A DNA stretch of 5,797 nucleotides from Bacteroidota bacterium (GTDB lineage: Bacteria; Bacteroidota; Ignavibacteria; UBA10030; F1-140-MAGs086): assembly GCA_005792205.1 (NCBI GenBank), contig SXSO01000027.1, positions 1-5,797 of the forward strand, read 5' to 3'. The notes beneath the pieces were generated by a model. That model made no database searches and was not told where the DNA came from. It worked only from the letters and a program-made list of their open reading frames with translations. Position numbers and translations under genes: made by a program. This document shows positions 1-5,797 of this stretch, piece after piece. The stretch's first letter is position 1; each line of letters starts with the position of its first letter.

Positions 1-6
1 AAACTT

Positions 7-1056
7 TTATTTCACCAAAATCATTTTCTTCATTTCAGAAAAGTTATTTGTCGTAAGTTTATAGAAATAAATTCCACTGTTCAAATTATTTGCGTCAAAA
101 TCAATTTCGTAAGTTCCAACATTTTGAGATTCATTTACAAGTGTTTTTATTTCACGACCTAAAACATCAAACACTTTTAAACTTACAAAACCATTTTTTG
201 CTATCGCATATTTAATTTTCGTTTTTGGATTAAATGGATTTGGATAATTTTGTTTTAATGAAAATTTATTTGGAAGATTTGTATTTTCATTCACATCCAT
301 AATTAAATCTGTAATTGCAGTTTTACCTGATTGTAAAACTTTTCGTTTCATACTTGGACTTGGATTTGTACTTGGAATTTGTACAAACGTAACAACTTCC
401 AATTTGCTCAAATCCCAACTTTCGTCTAACACAATTTCACTTTGAAGATTTACAGTTTGACCTTGTTGAATTTGAAATGTTTGTCCGCTTGCAGATGGAA
501 ACATTTTTCTCATTACATATTCATGATGTGGATCTCCATTTGGTCCTGTGTAAAATAAATCTTTTTCTACAACAACTGTATGAAGTATAAGATTTGTATT
601 TGGAACAACTCCATCAGCATAAATATTTACATAAACCGTTCCACCTGATGAAGTTAAATTTCCAGAAACATTTAATGTGAGAGGACTAATGTTCATCAAT
701 GCACCCTCAATACTTGCTGCCCAAGAAGAGTAAGAACTTCCAGCGTCAATTGTTCCATCAACAAATCCGTGAGGTGCGTAATTGTTGCTATATAAATCAT
801 TTCGCGTTGTGTTTTCAGAAATATTTGCGAGGTAATATGGATCGTTTCCAGGACTTGGCCACCACACATGATATTTGATAACAGTCACTAAATCTGCGTA
901 TTCATAGTTTGCTATCCAATTATCAAAAGGTGGGTTTTGAGAAGCACAAGGACCACAAGTTGTGCTTGTAAAAATTTCACACAAAACTTTTTTTTCACCA
1001 CTAAAAGTTGTTTGTGTAAAAATAAAAAATGATAATAATAAAATAATTAATTGCAT
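7..1056 (-). CDS. Omp28-like thioredoxin-fold protein with T9SS type A sorting domain
   Basis: 349 aa, complete. Residues 1-19 form a hydrophobic signal peptide, with probable cleavage near TFSG/E. Residues 22-60 look like the start of a thioredoxin fold: a strand (VLCEIFTS) leads into CGPC (C34-C37), with one more Cys at 26, as in Omp28-related proteins of Bacteroidota. The middle (about 120-240) is beta-rich, without recognised catalytic motifs. Residues 267-349 are a classic T9SS C-terminal domain: NYPNPFNP at 270-277, VFDVLGREI at 295-303, then SGIYFYKL and a Lys-rich end. The family knowledge implies Sec export, then T9SS transport across the outer membrane with removal of the tail, leaving a secreted or surface-anchored product. 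It is the last gene of a minus-strand operon, 36 nt after the barrel gene. A redox role is inferred from CGPC; the substrate is unknown. Fold and sorting calls are firm, function is not. Confidence 0.9.
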   Translation of the reverse strand: MQLIILLLSFFIFTQTTFSGEKKVLCEIFTSTTCGPCASQNPPFDNWIANYEYADLVTVIKYHVWWPSPGNDPYYLANISENTTRNDLYSNNYAPHGFVDGTIDAGSSYSSWAASIEGALMNISPLTLNVSGNLTSSGGTVYVNIYADGVVPNTNLILHTVVVEKDLFYTGPNGDPHHEYVMRKMFPSASGQTFQIQQGQTVNLQSEIVLDESWDLSKLEVVTFVQIPSTNPSPSMKRKVLQSGKTAITDLIMDVNENTNLPNKFSLKQNYPNPFNPKTKIKYAIAKNGFVSLKVFDVLGREIKTLVNESQNVGTYEIDFDANNLNSGIYFYKLTTNNFSEMKKMILVK

Positions 1057-1092
1057 AAAAATAATATTTGTTAGTTAATAAAAAATAAAGAA

Positions 1093-2718
1093 TTAAAACT
1101 GACTCGTAAGAGACATTCTAAGTCCACTATATGGACTTACCGTGCGACAAATTCCATTTGAACAAACTTGACCACCGCGTTCTTCACCATAAGATAAACT
1201 CAAAGAATGTTCACCTCCAAAGCGATAAGCACATTCTGCTATAACCCAATTTTGTTTTCCCTCTATTTCATATTTGTTCGTTGTGCGTTCGTATCTAATT
1301 CCGCAAGAAAAATTCGCATTAGTAATTTGTAAAGAACTTAATTGATTGAAATATTTATCGTCCTTTTTTTGATACCATTGATTTTCAATCGCAAATTTTA
1401 CAGCAGTAATATCGGAAAAAGAATGATTTAAAACAAATGGTAAAGTAATTGTTGTAAGTTTAGGCGATTTATAAATTTGAAATGGGTTTGCGTCATAAGT
1501 TATTTCGCTTCGTTTATTGACTGCAATTTTAATATAAGAGTTTGCCTCATCGTAGAAATGTTCTATATCAAAATAAAGTTCAGAAAATGGAGAGCGAGAA
1601 TTTTCAAATGATGGAAGAAATATTTTTCCAATTTCTTTTTTACTCGCAACAAAATTTGAGTTTACAAAATCTCCAAAATGTCTGCTTGACAAAGATGAAT
1701 TAAAACTCAAATTTGTTTTATTATTTAAAGCATAGAAAATATCAAGTTGAAAACCAACTTCATCATTGAAATCTACAATGTGAGGATAGCGAGAAAGAAG
1801 TGTGAATGAATGTTCCTTATGCACAATTGGAGGATTTTGAAATGGAAGCATTCTTGTATTTCTATAACTCATTGGAGGTTGTGTTGATATTCGCGTCAAA
1901 TAATCTACAATATCAAATGCGTAATTTTTGTATTCAATTGTCATTCCAAATTGCCCACTAGAATATGAAAGAGACGAATAAATTGCATATCCATTTGAAA
2001 TATCAATTGAATTTATTTTAGAAAACTTTTTTAAATAATTTATGTTGAAGTCAACATTTTTTTTTCGTATTTCAGAAAATATTTCTCCAACTTGTGTAAT
2101 TGAAGAATCTTGTGTTTGAAAAAAGTTTGGATGTTTTCCTTTTGCCCAAACAAAACTTCCACCGAAAGAAAATTCTTTAAGTGGTTTTAACTCAGTATTT
2201 ATTGCTCTAATTGAATATTTTTCTTCTCTTAATGGAGGCAAATCTTTTATTGTAATTGGTTCTACAAAATCAATTTCTCCTCCAAGAATTGTTGCGTCAA
2301 AAGTTTTTGATTTGAATTCACTTTTTATTCCATCAATTTGAGTGTCAAATGCAAGTGATTTATTTTCAAAAATATTTAGTGAAAGTCCTTTTGAAAACAT
2401 TGCGTTGAAGTTTCCCGCACGAATTGAAATTTTATTTTTTGTGAATTCCACATATCGCTTTTTTAATCCACGGAATGGAATTCCATATTCTGGTTGTTGA
2501 TACATATCAAGTCGGAAACCAATTGTAAAATTTTTTGAAAAAATTCGTGTGTCTAAAAAATTTTCAAAATATTCTTTTCTATATTCAATTTGACTTGCTT
2601 CTCCAATTCTTTCAAATCCACTTCCATATCGCAATGTATTTGAAATTGAAGTTGAAATTTCTTGTGAGTATAATTTTAAAAAAGAAAAAATAAAAAGGAA
2701 AATAAAAAACGTCTTCAT
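1093..2718 (-). CDS. DUF6029-like predicted outer-membrane beta-barrel protein
   Basis: 541 aa, complete. The N-terminus is a signal peptide (about 1-18, ending LYSQ) without a lipobox Cys, so not a lipoprotein. The rest is rich in alternating aromatic/polar strands (for example IYSSLSYSSG and SLSLSYGEE) and ends in LTSQF with a terminal Phe, typical of outer-membrane barrels. The protein resembles the Bacteroidota DUF6029 family from memory, including a C-terminal C-x-x-G-x-C-R motif; no search was run. All four cysteines (C472, C496, C519, C524) fall in the last 70 residues, with CSNGIC at 519-524. The start codon overlaps the stop of the upstream TlpA-like gene as ATGA (2715-2718), which suggests translational coupling. 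Lying between two thioredoxin-fold genes, it is plausibly a partner or substrate of them in the outer membrane. No enzymatic role can be read from the sequence. Confidence 0.8.
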   Translation of the reverse strand: MKTFFIFLFIFSFLKLYSQEISTSISNTLRYGSGFERIGEASQIEYRKEYFENFLDTRIFSKNFTIGFRLDMYQQPEYGIPFRGLKKRYVEFTKNKISIRAGNFNAMFSKGLSLNIFENKSLAFDTQIDGIKSEFKSKTFDATILGGEIDFVEPITIKDLPPLREEKYSIRAINTELKPLKEFSFGGSFVWAKGKHPNFFQTQDSSITQVGEIFSEIRKKNVDFNINYLKKFSKINSIDISNGYAIYSSLSYSSGQFGMTIEYKNYAFDIVDYLTRISTQPPMSYRNTRMLPFQNPPIVHKEHSFTLLSRYPHIVDFNDEVGFQLDIFYALNNKTNLSFNSSLSSRHFGDFVNSNFVASKKEIGKIFLPSFENSRSPFSELYFDIEHFYDEANSYIKIAVNKRSEITYDANPFQIYKSPKLTTITLPFVLNHSFSDITAVKFAIENQWYQKKDDKYFNQLSSLQITNANFSCGIRYERTTNKYEIEGKQNWVIAECAYRFGGEHSLSLSYGEERGGQVCSNGICRTVSPYSGLRMSLTSQF

Positions 2719-3230
2719 TCTTTTTCAATTTCTTTTTTAGTTTCTGATTTTTTTAGTAATGGCAAAATATCTTTTTCAATATCTTTTTCATCACCGTGAA
2801 AATAGCCCGTTCGCGTTTTTACAATTGTTCCATCGCTATCAATTAAAAGAGAATATGGAATATTTTTTCCATTCAATTGTTCAAACACTTCTCCATTTGG
2901 ATCTATAAAAATTGGGAAAGAAAAATTTTGTGTTGCAACAAATGATTTTACTTTTGCCAAACTTTTTTGCGTATCATGATTTATTGCCAAAACATTGAAT
3001 CCATATTCATTATATTTTTGATGAATTTGTTGTAACACTTTTATTTCAGATTTACATGGTTCACACCAAAGTGCCCAAAAGTTTATATAAACTGGTCCTT
3101 CTTTTAAATATGTAGTCAAAAGTTCAGTTTCACCATCAAGTGTTTCAAGTTCGATTTCAAGTTTTTTTTCTTCCTCTTGTGAGAATGAAATTTGAATGAA
3201 GATTACGAGTAATAAAAATAATTTTTTCAT
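2715..3230 (-). CDS. TlpA/ResA-like exported thiol-disulfide oxidoreductase
   Basis: 171 aa from the chosen ATG at 3228-3230. This start gives a clean signal peptide (MKKLFLLLVIF...SFSQ, cleavage about residue 17-18). The longer frame to 3296 would add 22 basic residues before the signal and run into the divergent gene and over the predicted promoter, so it was not used. The mature part is a thioredoxin fold of the TlpA/AhpC-TSA type: INFWALWCEPC (active-site C56 and C59), a strand at LAIN (81-84), the FPIFIDPNGEV stretch, and the cis-Pro loop IPYSLLID (P125). It ends in a charged Lys/Glu tail (about 160-171). It would act in the periplasm, probably as a reductant or disulfide exchanger. It is the first gene of the three-gene minus-strand operon and overlaps the next start by 4 nt. 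The family call is firm; the partner is inferred to be one of the two downstream proteins. Confidence 0.92.
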   Translation of the reverse strand: MKKLFLLLVIFIQISFSQEEEKKLEIELETLDGETELLTTYLKEGPVYINFWALWCEPCKSEIKVLQQIHQKYNEYGFNVLAINHDTQKSLAKVKSFVATQNFSFPIFIDPNGEVFEQLNGKNIPYSLLIDSDGTIVKTRTGYFHGDEKDIEKDILPLLKKSETKKEIEKE

Positions 3231-3251
3231 ATTTGATGTAATTTTATTAGG

Positions 3252-3284
3252 CAAAGATACAAAATGAAATTTTCTTTTTCGCAA
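3252..3284 (-). promoter_or_regulatory. Candidate Bacteroidota-type promoter for the tlpA-like operon
   Basis: On the minus strand TATCTTTG (3259 to 3252) matches the Bacteroidota -7 consensus TAnnTTTG at every fixed position. A TTG (3284 to 3282) lies 22 nt upstream, close to the usual 19-21 nt for the -33 element. The -7 element ends 21 nt before the ATG at 3230, so the leader would be short, about 15 nt. The -33 part lies inside the first codons of the divergent DUF2085 gene. The elements are seen directly; promoter activity is inferred. Confidence 0.6.
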
Positions 3285-3758
3285 TTTATTTTGCAAAGTT
3301 TAATTTTTCTGTGGATAAGTTTAATTGTTTTGCCACCAATTTTTTTCAAGTTTGAATTAGAAAATATTGCAAGATATATGTATGTATTTTTTTCAACGAT
3401 TTGTCATCAAAATGAATATTTATCGTATCATTTTTTAGGTAAAAAAATTGCTGTATGTTCAAGATGTTTTGCAATTTATTTTTCTTTTTTTATTGGAACA
3501 TTTTTTTATTCTTTGAAAATTTTTGACAAAAAAAAAATTAGTTTTCCATATGTTTTTATTTTTGCAATCCCAATGTGTTTAGATTTTTTGTTTGGAAATC
3601 TGAATTTATATTTTGGTCTTAAAACAGTTCACGAAATTTATTTTCGTCCAATCACAGGAAGTATTTTTGGGTTTGCAATTGCAATTCCGCTTCTTCCTTT
3701 GATGAACGATACAATCTCACAAATTTTAAATAAAATAATATGCAAGAAAAACCATTAA
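3264..3758 (+). CDS. DUF2085 family integral membrane protein
   Basis: 164 aa with about four hydrophobic segments (roughly 8-28, 68-86, 94-118 and 129-147). It carries the DUF2085 signature: CHQ (C47-Q49), H56, then CSRC (C65-C68) running into a membrane helix (FAIYFSFFIG), followed later by D107 and an R128-P-I-T-G turn before the last helix. The conserved Cys/His residues suggest metal binding or a disulfide close to the membrane surface, but the family has no established function that I know of. The ATG at 3264 places the first helix near the N-terminus as expected. The gene is divergent from the tlpA-like operon with only 33 bp between starts, and its last 19 nt overlap the next membrane-protein gene, so the two are probably co-translated. 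A run of ten A (3528-3537) lies in frame within it. Confidence 0.85.
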   Translation: MKFSFSQFILQSLIFLWISLIVLPPIFFKFELENIARYMYVFFSTICHQNEYLSYHFLGKKIAVCSRCFAIYFSFFIGTFFYSLKIFDKKKISFPYVFIFAIPMCLDFLFGNLNLYFGLKTVHEIYFRPITGSIFGFAIAIPLLPLMNDTISQILNKIICKKNH

Positions 3759-4237
3759 AATTGAATGCAATTTTATATGCAGGAACAATTATCGCACTTG
3801 TTAGTTCTATTCCATTTTTAAATTTAATAAATTGTTTTTGTTGTGCAGGAATTATTGGAGGAGGAGTGTTGGGAGTGTGGTTTTACAAAAATGATTTTAC
3901 TGAAGAGATGTTGCAATTTGATAAAAATGATTGCGTAGTTGTTGGTGTTTTAACAGGAGTTTGTGGAGGAGTGATGAGTGCAATTTTATCTGTTGCAATT
4001 AGATTAGTTTTTGGAGATGTAGTTAGTCAATACATTATTGATTTTCTGTATAATTTGAATTTACCGTCTGAAACATTTGATGAAATCAATAAACAATTAA
4101 ACCAAGAAGTTTCGGTCACTGATTTTATTGTAAGCATTTTTTCGTCCACAATTTTATTTTCAATTTTTGGATTGATTGGAGGATTTATTGGATGGGGAAT
4201 TTTTAAACCAAAAAATAATACAACATTTATCAATTGA
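3740..4237 (+). CDS. Small polytopic membrane protein with CFCC motif, function unknown
   Basis: 165 aa, not recognised as a named family. Hydrophobic segments are visible at about 10-28, 32-48 (Gly-rich, starting with N-C-F-C-C at 31-35), 65-91 (with VLTGVCGGVMSA) and 128-153 (FGLIGGFIGWGIF). A polar loop of about 35 residues (around 93-127) precedes the last helix. The many Gly pairs imply tightly packed helices. Five cysteines (32, 34, 35, 65, 75) lie in or next to membrane segments. It starts inside the DUF2085 gene (19-nt overlap) and ends 51 nt before the mrp start. The overlap, shared strand and shared membrane location suggest it works with the DUF2085 protein, but this is inference. 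That it is a real gene is supported by the overlap and the uniform membrane-protein composition. Confidence 0.75.
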   Translation: MQEKPLKLNAILYAGTIIALVSSIPFLNLINCFCCAGIIGGGVLGVWFYKNDFTEEMLQFDKNDCVVVGVLTGVCGGVMSAILSVAIRLVFGDVVSQYIIDFLYNLNLPSETFDEINKQLNQEVSVTDFIVSIFSSTILFSIFGLIGGFIGWGIFKPKNNTTFIN

Positions 4238-4288
4238 AATCAATTTTTTGCTCTAACTTTATTTGAATAAATTTTGCAAATTTTTTCT

Positions 4289-5395
4289 ATGAGTATATTT
4301 TCAAAATCAAATCAAATTGCAGAAGAACAAGTTTTAAATGCACTAAAAAAAATAATTGATCCTGATTTACATAAAGATATTGTCAGTTTAGGATTTATAA
4401 AAAATCTTTCAATTAAAAATTTAGATATTTCTTTTACAATTGATTTAACAACGCCATCATGTCCTGTAAAAGATGAATTCAAAATTCAATCCGAAAAAAT
4501 TTTACGAAGTGAATTTCCACAAATTCAGAAAATTGATATTCAATTTACAGCAACCGTTCGTACAAATGAATTTAAAAAAACTGATATTCTTCCAAATGTG
4601 AAAAATACAATTGCGGTTGCAAGCGGAAAAGGTGGAGTTGGAAAATCTACAGTTGCGGTAAATCTTGCTTGCGCACTTGCAAGTGATGGAGCAAAAGTTG
4701 GATTACTTGATGCTGATATTTATGGTCCAAGTATTCCAATTATGATGGGAATAAATGATAAACCAAATTTAAAAAACCAAAAACTTATTCCACTTGAAAA
4801 TCATAATGTAAAAGTTATGTCAATTGGATTTTTAGTTGATCCAATGCAAGCAATAGTGTGGAGAGGTCCAATGGCAAGTGGAGCTTTAAAACAATTTATT
4901 ACTGATGTAGATTGGGGAGAATTAGATTATTTGATTTTTGATTTACCTCCAGGAACAGGAGATATTCAACTCACACTTGCTCAAACACTTCCACTTACAG
5001 GAGCAGTGATTGTTACAACTCCACAAGAAATTTCACTTGCTGATGTGAGAAAAGGATTTACAATGTTTCAAAAAGTAAATATTCCTACAATAGGAATTGT
5101 AGAAAATATGAGTTATTTTATTTGCTCACATTGTAATCATAGAGAAGAAATTTTTTCTTACGGAGGTGGAAAAAAAGCAAGTGAAGATTTACAAGTTCCA
5201 TTTCTTGGAGAAATTCCTATTTACACTCAAACAAGAATTTCAAGTGATGAAGGAATTCCACTTATTGTAAGAGATAAAAATTCTAAACAATCACAAGCAT
5301 TTTTTCAAGTTGCAAGAAATATGGCTGCACAAATTAGTATTCAAAATCTCCAAAAGTCAAAAGAAGAAAAAATTGAAATTCAACTTGGAGTTTGA
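4289..5395 (+). CDS. mrp: Mrp/ApbC/NBP35-family iron-sulfur cluster carrier ATPase
   Basis: 368 aa from ATG 4289; a TTG 15 nt upstream is possible but adds nothing conserved. Residues about 10-90 are a MIP18/DUF59 domain (IDPDLHKDIVSLGFI at 23-37; TTPSCPVKDEF with C58). From 107 on comes a MinD/ParA-like P-loop ATPase: deviant Walker A GKGGVGKST (113-121, Lys114 and Lys119), DADIYGPS (141-148), FDLPPGTGD (217-225), and the CxxC motif C279-S-H-C282 that in this family bridges a 4Fe-4S cluster at the dimer interface. Length and domain order are typical of bacterial Mrp. It should carry and transfer Fe-S clusters to apoproteins in the cytoplasm, using ATP. A weak promoter-like pair (TTG 4248-4250 and AAATTTTG 4269-4276, 18-nt spacer) lies just upstream, so it may have its own promoter or be read from the membrane-protein genes. 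Confidence 0.97.
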   Translation: MSIFSKSNQIAEEQVLNALKKIIDPDLHKDIVSLGFIKNLSIKNLDISFTIDLTTPSCPVKDEFKIQSEKILRSEFPQIQKIDIQFTATVRTNEFKKTDILPNVKNTIAVASGKGGVGKSTVAVNLACALASDGAKVGLLDADIYGPSIPIMMGINDKPNLKNQKLIPLENHNVKVMSIGFLVDPMQAIVWRGPMASGALKQFITDVDWGELDYLIFDLPPGTGDIQLTLAQTLPLTGAVIVTTPQEISLADVRKGFTMFQKVNIPTIGIVENMSYFICSHCNHREEIFSYGGGKKASEDLQVPFLGEIPIYTQTRISSDEGIPLIVRDKNSKQSQAFFQVARNMAAQISIQNLQKSKEEKIEIQLGV

Positions 5396-5431
5396 AGTAT
5401 TGCAAATTTGTGATGATAAAAAAAAGTAAAA

Positions 5432-5521
5432 ATGAAAAAATATACTGTAAAAATAGTTGAACCAAATTTGGTGTTTGATGATTTGGTTAAATATATTTCA
5501 ACAAATGGATATCATACCTAA
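5432..5521 (+). CDS. Short ORF (29 codons), possible remnant upstream of the methyltransferase
   Basis: ATG at 5432, TAA at 5519-5521. The product begins MKKYTVKIVEPN and ends STNGYHT; I recognise no family. The start looks natural (A-rich leader, Lys-rich first codons), and the frame overlaps the presumed methyltransferase start (5505) by 17 nt. It may be the surviving 5' end of a gene broken in the same decay that hit the methyltransferase, a leader peptide, or a chance ORF. The rest of the gap after mrp (5396-5431) shows no convincing terminator. Confidence 0.25.
   Translation: MKKYTVKIVEPNLVFDDLVKYISTNGYHT
5461..5472. promoter_or_regulatory. 12-bp perfect palindrome, possible operator
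   Basis: ACCAAATTTGGT is perfectly self-complementary. Its core CAAATTTG (5463-5470) recurs at 5403-5410, 60 bp upstream. Both copies lie between the mrp stop and the methyltransferase start, where a restriction-modification regulator could bind. In such A+T-rich DNA one or two 12-bp palindromes per window are expected by chance, so support is weak. Confidence 0.2.
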
Positions 5522-5797
5522 TTTCAAAACGGATGACTTTGTTCTCTATAATGGTGACAATTTAGATGTAATGATTAGTTTCCCAGACAATTATGTAGAT
5601 ATGATTTTTGCTGACCCGCCATATAATTTATCAAACGAAGGGTTACTTGTTATGCAGGAAAAATGGTAAGTGTAAATAAAGGCAAATGGGACAAATCACA
5701 TGGTTTTGAGAAGGATTGTTCTTGCTTCCACCAAAGAGAATGATATTATTCTTGACCCTTTCAATGGTGGAGGGACAACGGGAATTGCAACAAAAAT
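5505..5797 (+). pseudogene. Decayed beta-class DNA methyltransferase (DpnA/M2.DpnII-like), frameshifted and internally deleted
   Basis: From ATG 5505 the frame reads the N-terminal end of a DNA methyltransferase: FVLYNGDN, then DMIFADPPYNLSNEG with motif IV DPPY at residues 37-40. After this the frame runs into a stop at 5667. Shifting by one base at the GGG of 5640-5642 restores the family sequence (VTCYAGKMVSVN, then KGKWDKSHGFEKD) up to about 5716. From 5712 the original frame resumes with the family C-terminus: RIVLASTKENDIILDPF, then motif I as DPFNGGGTTG, open to the window edge. Intact relatives of about 260-280 aa have, from memory, well over 100 residues between these two blocks, including the target-recognition domain; here they abut. 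So there is a one-base loss plus a large in-gene deletion. No active enzyme can be made. The original may have methylated adenine in a short site such as GATC, but specificity cannot be read because that domain is gone. The 3' end lies beyond the window. Confidence 0.85.

Noticed and set aside
1057..1092. Separate promoter before the Omp28-like gene
   Set aside because: The 36-nt gap holds only partial matches to TAnnTTTG (such as TATTTTTT) and no TTG at proper spacing; read-through from the upstream gene is simpler.
3231..3296. Longer start for the TlpA-like gene (22 extra residues)
   Set aside because: It would put a basic stretch before the signal peptide, overlap the divergent gene and span the predicted promoter; the ATG at 3230 gives a normal signal peptide.
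4027..4233. 68-codon minus-strand ORF
   Set aside because: It lies entirely inside the plus-strand membrane-protein gene, has no family features, and is best explained as a shadow frame.
4232..4249. Possible terminator hairpin AATTG-AAAT-CAATT followed by T
   Set aside because: The stem is five pairs with a single G-C pair; too weak to stand out from the A+T-rich background.
5457..5504. TTG start extending the methyltransferase fragment by 16 residues
   Set aside because: The extra residues (Trp-, Ile- and Leu-rich) do not resemble the family N-terminus, while the ATG at 5505 leads directly into the expected FVLYNGD block.

Overview
The window is very A+T-rich (roughly 70% A+T by eye) and reads as chromosome of a Bacteroidota/Chlorobiota-group bacterium, most likely on the Ignavibacteria side. 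Three things support this: a type IX secretion (T9SS) type A C-terminal sorting domain with an NYPNPFNP opening; a Bacteroidota-type -7 promoter element (TATCTTTG, consensus TAnnTTTG); and starts that do not rely on Shine-Dalgarno sequences. No rRNA, tRNA, CRISPR array or intact mobile element was seen.

Left half (7-3230, minus strand): a three-gene operon read from 3230 down to 7. It encodes a TlpA/ResA-like exported thioredoxin (CEPC), a DUF6029-like predicted outer-membrane beta-barrel whose only four cysteines lie in its last 70 residues, and an Omp28-like thioredoxin-fold protein (CGPC) with a T9SS sorting tail. The first two genes overlap by ATGA. All three products carry an export signal and paired cysteines, which suggests a thiol-disulfide relay from periplasm to cell surface. 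A candidate promoter for the operon lies in the 33-bp divergent gap and runs into the start of the opposite gene.

Right half (3264-5395, plus strand): a DUF2085 membrane protein (CHQ...H...CxxC), an unrecognised small membrane protein (CFCC) that overlaps it by 19 nt, and then an Mrp/ApbC/NBP35-type iron-sulfur carrier ATPase with an N-terminal MIP18 domain and a CxxC motif.

Right end (5396-5797): the remains of a DpnA/M2.DpnII-like beta-class DNA methyltransferase. It has a one-base frameshift just after DPPY and an internal deletion that joins the N-terminal part directly to the C-terminal FxGxG motif, removing the target-recognition region. A 29-codon ORF and a 12-bp perfect palindrome lie just upstream. 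This looks like a decayed restriction-modification locus beside a housekeeping gene.

The most interesting candidate for an under-described system is the TlpA / barrel / Omp28-T9SS trio. Its function is inferred from sequence motifs and gene order only.
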